Source: Actinomycetota bacterium (GTDB lineage Bacteria > Actinomycetota > Thermoleophilia > Solirubrobacterales > Solirubrobacteraceae). Taken from it: 14,415 bases of DNA. Positions 1 to 6,341 of the stretch are shown piece by piece. Numbering within the stretch: the stretch's first letter is position 1; every line of letters begins with the position of its first letter. Below the pieces are notes generated by a model, which saw nothing but the letters and a program-made list of their open reading frames with translations, was not told where the DNA came from and did no database searches. The DNA is taken from the NCBI GenBank assembly GCA_005883905.1, contig VAYD01000183.1:1-14415 (forward strand), given 5' to 3'. A program made the position numbers and the translations under genes.

Positions 1-1
1 G

Positions 2-148
2 CAGTTCCACCCCGAGTTCAAGTCGCGCCCGGAGAACCCGGCGCCGCTGTTCCGCGAGTTCGTCGCAGCGGCGAAGGAGCACGCCACCGGCGGGGAGCCG
101 GCGGTGGCGGACGAGATCCGCGCGTCGCGCGGCGCGTCCAACAACTAG
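2..148 (+). CDS. pyrG: CTP synthase, C-terminal fragment
   Basis: Only the last 48 codons are in the window; the gene enters from the left. CTP synthase makes CTP from UTP, ATP and glutamine in the cytoplasm. The visible part begins with QFHPEF, followed by SRP and PLFREF. This is the end of the class I glutamine amidotransferase domain, where His and Glu of the FHPE motif complete the catalytic triad with an upstream Cys outside the window. A polar tail of about 20 residues follows the usual domain end. The TAG stop shares its last G with the GTG start of the next gene, so the two are probably co-transcribed and translationally coupled. Assignment rests on a short but very characteristic motif. 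Confidence 0.9.
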   Translation, partial: QFHPEFKSRPENPAPLFREFVAAAKEHATGGEPAVADEIRASRGASNN

Positions 149-1287
149 TGCGCCCGGCCTCCGAGGTCGAGCGCCGGCGGCTGAATGACCTGTTCGCCGA
201 GCTGTGCGCGATTCCGTCGGCGTTCGGGAACGAGCGCGCCTGCGCGGACCGCGTGGCCGCGGAGCTGCGCGCGCTCGGTCTCGAGGTGAGCGAGGACGGC
301 GCCGGCCCGGAGGTGGGCGCGAACGCCGGCAACCTGTTGGCGCGGATGCCAGGCCGGTCGGAGCGCTCGATCGTGCTGTGCGCGCACCTCGACACCGTGC
401 CCCACGGCGACGTCGCGATCGAGCCGGTCTGCGAGGACGGCGGCTGGACCAATCGCAACGAGGCGATCCTCGGCGCCGACAACAAGGCAGCCGTGGCGGT
501 GATGCTCGCCCTCGCGCACCGGATCGCGATCGAGGGCTCGCCGGTCGGCGTCGAGCTGCTGTTCACGGTCTCCGAGGAGAACGCGCTGGCGGGCGCCAAG
601 GCGTTCGACGTCGGTGAGCTGCGGTCCGACTTCGGCTACGTGCTCGACCACGCCTCGCCGATCGGCGAGGTCGTCGTCGCCTCGCCGACCTACTACCGCA
701 TCGAGGCCACGTTCCACGGCAAAGCCGCGCACGCAGGGATCCGCCCGGAGGACGGGCGCAGCGCGATCGAGGCGGCCGCGCGCGCGATCGCGGCGATGAG
801 GCTCGGCCGCCTGGACGAGGAGACGACCGCGAACGTCGGGGCGATCCACGGTGGCGCGGGCGGGACCAACATCGTTCCGGATCGCTGCACGCTGCTGGCG
901 GAATCGCGCTCGCTGAGCGAGTCGCGCGTCGAGGAGGTCGTGACCGAGATGGTCGACCGCCTGCACGACGCCGCCAACGTGCCGAGCTGCGCGTGCGACC
1001 TGGACGTGGCGGTCGAGCGGCTGTTCACGGGCTACCGCCACGCGGCCTCGGCGCCGAGCGTGCTCGCCGCAGAGGAGGCGCTGCGCGCCTGCGGCTACAC
1101 GCCGAAGCGGATCCTGACCGGGGGCGGATCGGACGCCAACGCGCTCGAGGCGGTCGGGTTCGCGTGCACGAACCTCGCCAACGGCACCGAGCGCAACCAC
1201 GAGCCGACCGAGCGGGTCAGCGTGGCTGCGCTGGAGGGGATGCTGGACGTCGTGCTGGCGCTGCTCGACGCAGTGGCAGCCGGCTGA
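148..1287 (+). CDS. M20-family zinc metallopeptidase, peptidase T-like
   Basis: A 379-residue cytoplasmic di-zinc aminopeptidase of the M20 family, closest in style to peptidase T/PepT2, which removes N-terminal residues from small peptides. Candidate metal ligands are visible in the right order: His80 and Asp82 in AHLDTV, Asp111 in GADNK, the catalytic Glu143 and ligand Glu144 in VSEEN, Asp167 in VLDHAS, and His351 in NHEPTE. The dimerisation domain lies at about residues 180-290, with FHGKAAHAG at its start. The GTG start overlaps the pyrG stop by one base. The 3' end overlaps the opposing ltrA gene by 71 bases. The exact substrate cannot be told; M20 enzymes also include deacylases and carboxypeptidases. 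Confidence 0.9.
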   Translation: MRPASEVERRRLNDLFAELCAIPSAFGNERACADRVAAELRALGLEVSEDGAGPEVGANAGNLLARMPGRSERSIVLCAHLDTVPHGDVAIEPVCEDGGWTNRNEAILGADNKAAVAVMLALAHRIAIEGSPVGVELLFTVSEENALAGAKAFDVGELRSDFGYVLDHASPIGEVVVASPTYYRIEATFHGKAAHAGIRPEDGRSAIEAAARAIAAMRLGRLDEETTANVGAIHGGAGGTNIVPDRCTLLAESRSLSESRVEEVVTEMVDRLHDAANVPSCACDLDVAVERLFTGYRHAASAPSVLAAEEALRACGYTPKRILTGGGSDANALEAVGFACTNLANGTERNHEPTERVSVAALEGMLDVVLALLDAVAAG

Positions 1288-2476
1288 GCACCAGCGCCGT
1301 GAGCAGCGCGACGAGCGCGGCGATCTGAGCTGCCGCGGCGACGAGGCCGAGCGGGATCGTGAGCGGCGCGACGAGCGCCGCGCGCATGCGCGCCGGGCCG
1401 CCGCGGATGCGCAGGACGCGCCGGAAGGCCGAGTCGGCGCCGAGGAACAGCGCGACGCCGGCGCCGAGCGCGACCGCCGCGAACGTGGTCGCCTCGTGGA
1501 ACGGGTGCCCGGTGGCCTTCTTCAGCGCGGCGGCGACCGCGACGATCGCCAGCAGCATCGCGAAGTGCCAGTAGCCGAAGCCGGTGACGCCGATGCGCGC
1601 GCGGCGGACGTGGTCGGCGCGCGCCATCGCCTCGCCGACCGCCTCCTCGTCGGCGAAGTAGGTCCACCACAGTCCGGCGACGAGCAGCAGGCCGAGGACG
1701 GCGATCCCGACGAGCTCGAGATCGACCGGGAGGCCGGCCGTCCCGATGCCGATCGCGACCACCGACTCACCGAGCGCGACGATGACGACGAGGCCGTGGC
1801 GCTCTACGAAGTGCGCGGGTTCGATCTCGAAGACGCCGACGCCGCGGATCTCGGGCACCACCCACAGCCCGATCGCCGAGGCGACCCAGATCACCCACTG
1901 GGCCGTGCCGCCGATCGATCCGCCGACGACGATCAGGCCGGCGAAGATCAGGTTCGTCTGCCCGACGCTGAGAATCGACCGCGCCGAGACCTCCGAGGTC
2001 GCGTGCGTGAACAGGCCCAGGTGCAGCGCGATGATCGCCAGGTACGCCAGCCCGAACGTCAGGCCCGTCGACGTGAACGCGTCCGGGATGGCGAGGGCGA
2101 GCACCAGGTAGGCGCACATCGCCCCGAGCAGGAAGAGGCGGAACGTCGGGCGCGCGAGGTCAATCGAGTTCGTCAGCCACGCGTAGCCCGCGTACATCCA
2201 CCAGATCGCGAACAGCATCACGGCGACCTGCGCGACCCCGTCCCAGTCGGGGTGATGCACCAGCACGGTCGTGAGCTGCGTGATCGTGAACACGAACACG
2301 AGGTCGAAGAACAGCTCGAGCGTGCTGACGCGCGTCTCCTCCACGCGCTTAGTGTCGCGATTCGTCAGTTCGGCGGCAGTTCCTCGGCGTCTCGCCGCCT
2401 GTGGAACCAGCCGCTTCCCTGGCTGTGCCACCGGCACAGGCTGCGTCGTCGGCCGGCCCCACAGACGACGGTCCAT
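1217..2476 (-). CDS. ltrA: Low temperature requirement protein A (LtrA) family membrane protein
   Basis: A polytopic membrane protein of about 419 residues with roughly ten or more hydrophobic segments. The family signatures are VSTLELFFDLVFVF before the first segment and ERHGLVVIVALGES in the middle. The family is named for a Listeria gene needed for growth in the cold; its molecular activity is not established. ATG 2476 is chosen because AGGGG lies five bases upstream (2482-2486), a rare clear Shine-Dalgarno in this window. A GTG at 2344 just before the conserved block would give a 376-residue protein and cannot be excluded. The Arg/Pro/Ala-rich C-terminus (last 23 codons) runs antisense through the end of the M20 peptidase gene. 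It sits on the opposite strand to a block of plus-strand genes, so it may be a later insertion. Confidence 0.85.
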   Translation of the reverse strand: MDRRLWGRPTTQPVPVAQPGKRLVPQAARRRGTAAELTNRDTKRVEETRVSTLELFFDLVFVFTITQLTTVLVHHPDWDGVAQVAVMLFAIWWMYAGYAWLTNSIDLARPTFRLFLLGAMCAYLVLALAIPDAFTSTGLTFGLAYLAIIALHLGLFTHATSEVSARSILSVGQTNLIFAGLIVVGGSIGGTAQWVIWVASAIGLWVVPEIRGVGVFEIEPAHFVERHGLVVIVALGESVVAIGIGTAGLPVDLELVGIAVLGLLLVAGLWWTYFADEEAVGEAMARADHVRRARIGVTGFGYWHFAMLLAIVAVAAALKKATGHPFHEATTFAAVALGAGVALFLGADSAFRRVLRIRGGPARMRAALVAPLTIPLGLVAAAAQIAALVALLTALVLSRLPLRRAAPARRPASPPAQPR

Positions 2477-2481
2477 CCGAG

Positions 2482-2486
2482 CCCCT
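2482..2486 (-). promoter_or_regulatory. Shine-Dalgarno sequence of ltrA
   Basis: Read on the minus strand, AGGGG is followed by five bases and ATG 2476. It decides the start chosen for the LtrA-family protein, because the alternative GTG at 2344 has no such site. Confidence 0.55.
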
Positions 2487-2508
2487 ACCACCGCCCTTCG
2501 GAATCACG

Positions 2509-2514
2509 ACACTA
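2509..2514 (-). promoter_or_regulatory. Candidate -10 element for ltrA (TAGTGT)
   Basis: TAGTGT on the minus strand fits the actinobacterial TANNNT -10 pattern. It would start a transcript near 2501, giving a leader of about 25 bases that contains the AGGGG ribosome site. It overlaps the plus-strand hexamer for the divergent DUF3866 gene at the palindrome ACTAGT (2511-2516). Pattern match only. Confidence 0.35.
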
Positions 2515-2518
2515 GTCT
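2513..2518 (+). promoter_or_regulatory. Candidate leaderless -10 element for DUF3866 gene (TAGTCT)
   Basis: TAGTCT lies eight bases before ATG 2527 with no Shine-Dalgarno between. A TANNNT hexamer at this distance puts the transcription start at or next to the start codon. The same hexamer at the same distance precedes the RiPP precursor at 7199. Confidence 0.45.
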
Positions 2519-2526
2519 CCCGGCCG

Positions 2527-3528
2527 ATGCTGACGCTTCGCCGTGGCACCGTCGTGGACGTGGAGAACCACCCGCCTGCCGCCGAGCAGCGGGTGACCGT
2601 CGAGGTCGACGGGCAGCGCCGCCGGGCGATCGTCGATGTCGAGCTGCTCGGCTGGTGTGCGGCCGGCGACGACGTGGTCGTCAACACCGCGGCGGTGGAC
2701 CTCGGGCTCGGCTCGGGCGGGTTCGACGTCGTGCACGTGAACCTCACGCGCGGGCTCGGCGGCGCGGGTTCGCAGGGCGCGCACGTGATGAAGCTCAACT
2801 ACACCTCGCTGCAGCACGCGGTGCGTCCGGTCGAGAGCGAGGAGCTGCGGATCCCGCTGGATCGCCCGGCGGCGGTGTTCGGGCTCCACGGACAGTTACC
2901 GGCGATCGCCTGGGCGTTCGCCCAGGGCCGGTCCGACGGGCGAGTCGGATACATCCAGACCGCCGGCGGCGCGCTGCCGGGCGGCCACTCGCGCGTCGTG
3001 CGCGACCTGCGCGCGCGCGGGCTGCTTGCCGGGCACATCACCGCGGCGCCGTCGTTCGGCGGGGAGGAGGAGGCGATCAGCACCGCCGGCGCGATCCACC
3101 ACGCGATTGCGGTGCGCGGATGGGACGCGGTGATCTGCGGGCCCGGCCCCGGCATCCTCGGCTCCGCCTCCGCGCTCGGCCACGGCGGGATGTCCGCGCT
3201 GGACAGCGCGCACGCCGCGGCCGCGCTCGGCTGCCCGGTTGTCCTGTGCGCGCGGATGTCCGGCTCCGACGAGCGCCGCCGGCACCGCGGGCTCAGCCAC
3301 CACAGCGTCACGGTGCTGTCGCTGCTGCTCGCCCGCGTGACGGTCGCGTTCCCGGCCGGGGACGCCGCGTCGATCCCAGGCGACCACGTGGTCCGCGAGC
3401 TGCCGGTCGACCTGGACGGGTACCTGGGCAGCGGCCTCCCGGCGCGGTCGATGGGCCGCGACGACGCGCTGTTCTTCCGGGCGGCGCTCGCATGCGGCGC
3501 GGCGCTCGCGGATACGTTGCCTGCGTGA
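2527..3528 (+). CDS. DUF3866 family protein of unknown function
   Basis: A 333-residue soluble protein matching, from memory, the DUF3866 family of Actinobacteria and Firmicutes. Its biochemical role is unknown. An N-terminal beta-rich part of about 60 residues (LTLRRGTVVDV onward) is followed by an alpha/beta part with glycine-rich loops: TAGGALPGGHS, GPGPGILGSASALGHGG and a His/Arg-rich RRRHRGLSHHS stretch that could bind a metal or phosphate. No signal peptide or membrane segment is seen. The reading frame stays open back to 2401, but ATG 2527 is preferred because the protein fold begins there and a TANNNT hexamer precedes it. The stop overlaps the start of the NUDIX gene (GTGA), so the two form an operon; this pairing near pyrG and xerD suggests a conserved housekeeping role. 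Confidence 0.8.
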   Translation: MLTLRRGTVVDVENHPPAAEQRVTVEVDGQRRRAIVDVELLGWCAAGDDVVVNTAAVDLGLGSGGFDVVHVNLTRGLGGAGSQGAHVMKLNYTSLQHAVRPVESEELRIPLDRPAAVFGLHGQLPAIAWAFAQGRSDGRVGYIQTAGGALPGGHSRVVRDLRARGLLAGHITAAPSFGGEEEAISTAGAIHHAIAVRGWDAVICGPGPGILGSASALGHGGMSALDSAHAAAALGCPVVLCARMSGSDERRRHRGLSHHSVTVLSLLLARVTVAFPAGDAASIPGDHVVRELPVDLDGYLGSGLPARSMGRDDALFFRAALACGAALADTLPA

Positions 3529-4064
3529 GCTCAGAGCGACAGTTCGAGCTCCTCGGCGGCGAGACCGTCTACGAGGGGCACTTCATCAGGGTCGAGCACA
3601 ACCGCTATCGCTACGCCGACGGCGAGGAGATCGAGCGCGACATCGTCCGCCACCCGGGCGCAGTCGGGATCGTCTGCCACGACGACGAGCACCTCTGGCT
3701 CGTCCGGCAGCCGCGCCAGGCGATCGACGACCCCGACGTGCTCGAGATCCCGGCGGGCAAGCTCGACGAGGAGGGCGAGTCGCCGCTGGAGACCGGCCGG
3801 CGCGAGCTCGCCGAGGAGATCGGCAAGGGCGCCGAGCACTGGGAGTCGCTCGGCTCGTTCTGGACGAGCGTGGGGATCCTCGACGAGGAGGTCCACCTCT
3901 ATCTCGCGACCGCCCTGTACGACCAGCACGCCGAGACGCACGAGAACGAGCGCATCGAGATCGTGCGCTGGCCGCTCGACCGCCTGGAGGACCTGCTCGG
4001 CACGGTCAAGGACTCCAAGACGAGGATCGGGCTGCTGGAGCTCCACCGCCGCCGCGCCACCTAG
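3525..4064 (+). CDS. NUDIX hydrolase, ADP-ribose pyrophosphatase-like
   Basis: A 179-residue protein expected to hydrolyse ADP-ribose or related nucleoside diphosphates, with Mg bound by the NUDIX glutamates. The NUDIX box spans about residues 78-100, with the core RRELAEEIG containing the metal-binding Glu94, Glu97 and Glu98. The spacing between the first Gly (Gly78) and Glu85 is one residue longer than the canonical GX5E; such slack occurs in this subfamily. LEIPAGK before the box and SVGILDEEVHLYLA after it are typical of the ADP-ribose pyrophosphatase group. GTG 3525 overlaps the preceding TGA by three bases, indicating translational coupling to the DUF3866 gene. It is followed by a palindromic repeat region that may end the transcript. 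Confidence 0.88.
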   Translation: MSSERQFELLGGETVYEGHFIRVEHNRYRYADGEEIERDIVRHPGAVGIVCHDDEHLWLVRQPRQAIDDPDVLEIPAGKLDEEGESPLETGRRELAEEIGKGAEHWESLGSFWTSVGILDEEVHLYLATALYDQHAETHENERIEIVRWPLDRLEDLLGTVKDSKTRIGLLELHRRRAT

Positions 4065-4069
4065 GGCCA

Positions 4070-4086
4070 GTCCCCCTGCCGGCAAC
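4070..4086. repeat. Degenerate half-unit of the REP-like array
   Basis: GTCCCC at 4070-4075 and GCAAC at 4082-4086 line up with the right half of the next unit at an exact distance of 34 bases. This suggests the array once held at least three units. Confidence 0.45.
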
Positions 4087-4119
4087 CTGCAACTGAGGGG
4101 TCTGTCCCCTTTATTGCAG
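4087..4119. repeat. REP-like palindromic unit 1, terminator-like
   Basis: An imperfect palindrome: CTGCAA (4087-4092) pairs with TTGCAG (4114-4119), and GGGG (4097-4100) with CCCC (4106-4109) around a five-base loop, followed by TTTATT. It lies between convergent genes and could act as a bidirectional terminator. The GGGGTCTGTCCCC core resembles dispersed REP-type palindromes of other genomes (recollection, not searched). Confidence 0.6.
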
Positions 4120-4120
4120 T

Positions 4121-4151
4121 CTGCAACTGCGGGGTCTGACCCCTATTGCGG
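4121..4151. repeat. REP-like palindromic unit 2
   Basis: Second unit, 34 bases after the first: CTGCAA (4121-4126) and TTGCGG (4146-4151) flank GGGGTC T GACCCC (4131-4143), a perfect six-base-pair inverted repeat around one base. It ends just before the stop codon of the minus-strand hexapeptide gene. The unit differs from unit 1 at a few positions, including changes that improve the inner stem. Confidence 0.6.
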
Positions 4152-4154
4152 CTG

Positions 4155-4751
4155 CTACGGCTCGATCGTGCAGTCCGCGCGGTGCGCGGCGAACCACGCC
4201 GCCTGGCGCTCCATCCGTTCGCGCGCCGGCGCGGAGCGCGCGAGCCCGTAGACCGTGCCCGGGAAGTCCAGGCCCTCCTGGATCGCCCAGATCTCGTCAT
4301 GACGGTCCGGCGGCAGAACGGTCGCCGGATCGCCGACCGCCACCCAGCCGATCGGGACGAGACCGTCGTCTGGCAGCACCGAGTTGACGTGCACGACGCC
4401 GTTGATGCGCACCTCGGCGCGCGCCCCGACGCGGGCGCCCGGGAACAGCGCGGTGCCCGTGGCGAGGAACGCCCCGGCGCCGACGGTCGCACCGTTCACG
4501 TGCGCGTGTGGTCCGACAAGCACGTCGTCGCCGAGCACGACAGGATTCCGGCCGCGCCCGCGCACCAGCGCGTTCTCCATCACGACGCAGCGCGCGCCGA
4601 CCTCGATGCGGCCGTCTTCGGCGGTGAGCACGGCACCGAAGAGGATCCGGGCCTCCGGGCCGACGCGTACGTCGCCACAGACGACCGCCGTCGGCGCCAC
4701 GTAGGCGCTCGGATCGATCGCGGGCGCGGCGCCTCGATGCTCGAGGATCAT
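4155..4751 (-). CDS. Left-handed beta-helix (hexapeptide repeat) protein, gamma-carbonic-anhydrase-like without zinc histidines
   Basis: A 198-residue protein with the repeating hexapeptide pattern of a left-handed beta-helix from about residue 10 to 125 (for example APTAVVCGDVRVGPEARI), then a C-terminal helical part ending RADCTIEP. The overall layout is that of gamma-carbonic anhydrase, PaaY or CaiE-type proteins, which form trimers. In carbonic anhydrases three His bind the metal. By eye those positions are Arg64, Pro81 and Asn86 here, though His82 and His84 lie close by. Enzymatic carbonic anhydrase activity is therefore doubtful; a small-molecule binding or acyltransferase role is possible. 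The ATG at 4751 is preceded by TACGGT six bases upstream. It is divergent from xerD, 74 bases away. Confidence 0.75.
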   Translation of the reverse strand: MILEHRGAAPAIDPSAYVAPTAVVCGDVRVGPEARILFGAVLTAEDGRIEVGARCVVMENALVRGRGRNPVVLGDDVLVGPHAHVNGATVGAGAFLATGTALFPGARVGARAEVRINGVVHVNSVLPDDGLVPIGWVAVGDPATVLPPDRHDEIWAIQEGLDFPGTVYGLARSAPARERMERQAAWFAAHRADCTIEP

Positions 4752-4757
4752 CCGACA

Positions 4758-4763
4758 ACCGTA
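4758..4763 (-). promoter_or_regulatory. Candidate leaderless -10 element (TACGGT) of the hexapeptide gene
   Basis: On the minus strand TACGGT is followed by six bases and ATG 4751, with no Shine-Dalgarno sequence. This fits a leaderless actinobacterial promoter. No similar hexamer is seen for xerD on the other strand of this 74-base gap. Confidence 0.4.
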
Positions 4764-4825
4764 AGCGCGGTGGGTGAGACCTTGCAGGCGCGAGGACAGC
4801 GCCGTCCGGGGGCGAACCACGGTGC

Positions 4826-5766
4826 ATGGCGATCGCCCCGGCTCGGCCGGACCAGCGCAGCTTCGAGCACCACGTGCTCGATTTCCTCGCGTACCTGGAA
4901 TACGAGCGCGGGCTGTCGCGCAACACGCTCGAGGCCTACCGATCGGATCTCCTGCAGCTCGGCGACTACCTGCAGCGCGCCCGCGTCGACGTGCTCGACG
5001 CGCGCCACGAGCACCTCGCGGGCTTCCTCTCCGAGCTCGCACGGGGGGCAACGGACGCGCACCGGCGTCGGCCGCCACGCTGCACCGCAAGGCCGCCTGC
5101 CTGCGCTCCTTCTACCGCCACCTGCGGCGCGAGAACGTCATCGACCACGACCCGACCGCCGATCTGCGCGCGCCGCGCAAGAGCCAGAAGCTTCCCCAGG
5201 TCCTGACACGCGGTGAGGTGGCGCAGCTCCTCGGGGCGCCGAAGGGAACGGATCCCTCGGCGCTCCGGGATCGCGCGCTGCTCGAGCTCATGTACGCGTG
5301 CGGGCTGCGCGCCAGCGAGGCGATCGACCTCGACGTCGGCGACGTCGACCTGCGACACGGCGTCCTGCGGGCGCGCGGCAAGGGCTCCAAGGAGCGCCTC
5401 GTCCCGGTTGGGCGCGAGGCGATCGCGGCCGCGCGGACCTACCTGCAGCGCGGCCGCCCCGAGCTGGTCGGCCTGCGCGAGGAGCGGCGGCTGTTCGTCA
5501 ACCGGCGCGGCGGCGGGCTGACACGTCAGGGGCTGTACAAGATCGTCCAGCGCCACGCGCGCGCGGCCGGGCTCGCCGACAAGATGAGCCCGCACACGCT
5601 GCGCCACACGTTCGCCACCCACCTGCTGGCAGGCGGCTGCGACCTGCGCGCCGTGCAGGAGATGCTCGGCCACGCCGACATCGCGACGACGCAGATCTAC
5701 ACGCACCTGTCGGCCGAGCGCCTGAAGGACGTCTACTTCGCGGCGCACCCACGCGCGACCGACTGA
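4826..5766 (+). CDS. xerD: Tyrosine site-specific recombinase XerD/XerC type, with an internal -1 frameshift
   Basis: Xer recombinases resolve chromosome dimers at dif by DNA strand exchange. The N-terminal core-binding domain is read from ATG 4826 (FEHHVLDFLAYLEYERGLS) to about 5047. The rest continues in a different frame from about 5047 (GNGRAPASAATLHRK onward) to the stop at 5766. The switch falls in a run of six G at 5043-5048; one more G would restore a normal protein of about 313 residues. The catalytic set is complete after the shift: Arg in CGLRASE, Lys in GKGSKER, His and Arg in HTLRHTF, His in LGHAD and Tyr in TTQIYTHL. The intact second half argues against an old pseudogene, so an assembly error in the homopolymer or a very recent mutation is likely. 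XerD rather than XerC is inferred from context near a NUDIX gene and pyrG. Confidence 0.85.
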
Positions 5767-5779
5767 CAGACTCGCGGCG

Positions 5780-6331
5780 ATGCGCCGCCTGCCGCTGCTC
5801 GCCTGCCTGCTGGTCGTCGCCGGCTGTGGCAACGAGCAGGCCAAGCCCCCCGACATGTCGGTCCCCGCGCGGCCCTCGGGAGCGACGGCCGTTTCGTTCG
5901 CGCCGCAGGGCATCAGGCTCGCCGCGCCGGGCGGGTGGAAGGTGCAGCCGGGGCAGGCGCCGCTGGTGGCGACGATCCAGTCCGGCACCGCGCAGATCGC
6001 GATCTGGCGCTACCCGCGCACGGAACCCCTGCCGAAGACCGGCGCGCAGCTGACCCAGGCGCGCGACCTCCTGCTGCAGGCCGCCAAGGCGCGCGACCAG
6101 ACGTTCACGGAGGCCAAGACCACCATCACGAGGATCGGCGGCCATCCGGCGATCCAGGTGCGCGGCACCGAGACGCTGGCCGGGCAGCCGCAGACCGTGC
6201 GCTCGACGCACGTCTACGCCTTCGGTGGCGAGGTCGTGGTCGACGCGTTCGCGCCCGCGGCCGTGTTCGGGCAGGTCGACAGGGACGCCTTTCGCCCGCT
6301 CGTGAAGAGCCTGCGCCTGCAGGCTCCGTAG
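5780..6331 (+). CDS. Putative lipoprotein of unknown function
   Basis: A 183-residue protein with a short lipoprotein signal: Met-Arg-Arg, a hydrophobic stretch, then the lipobox VAGC with the lipidated Cys16. It is thus predicted to be anchored on the outer face of the cytoplasmic membrane. The mature part has a Pro-rich linker to about residue 35 and a single alpha/beta-looking domain (GIRLAAPGGWKV, then AQIAIWRYPRTEP, ending VKSLRLQ). It resembles secreted actinobacterial domains of unknown role, but I do not recognise a named family. It starts 13 bases after the xerD stop without a clear ribosome site, and its stop is 10 bases before mutM, suggesting a run of closely packed plus-strand genes. 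Confidence 0.75.
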   Translation: MRRLPLLACLLVVAGCGNEQAKPPDMSVPARPSGATAVSFAPQGIRLAAPGGWKVQPGQAPLVATIQSGTAQIAIWRYPRTEPLPKTGAQLTQARDLLLQAAKARDQTFTEAKTTITRIGGHPAIQVRGTETLAGQPQTVRSTHVYAFGGEVVVDAFAPAAVFGQVDRDAFRPLVKSLRLQAP

Positions 6332-6334
6332 GCT
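6329..6334 (+). promoter_or_regulatory. Candidate leaderless -10 element for mutM (TAGGCT)
   Basis: TAGGCT begins with the TAG stop of the lipoprotein gene and is seven bases before ATG 6342. A GAAGGA one base before the ATG is too close to work as a normal ribosome site, so a leaderless start is the better reading. Confidence 0.35.
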
Positions 6335-6341
6335 GAAGGAC

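Noticed and set aside
2271..3524. Long plus-strand open frame running through the DUF3866 gene into the NUDIX gene
   Set aside because: Only its last part (from 3525) is the real NUDIX protein. The upstream part is Arg/Pro-rich shadow of the DUF3866 gene and of the LtrA-family N-terminus.
4070..4151. CRISPR array
   Set aside because: The 34-base period has no unique spacers; the repeats abut almost directly and are palindromic, and there are no cas genes.
5043..5048. Programmed -1 ribosomal frameshifting in xerD
   Set aside because: The G run does not form a proper slippery heptamer in the incoming frame (CGG GGG GCA), and Xer proteins are not known to need frameshifting. Kept only as a weak option beside assembly error or mutation.
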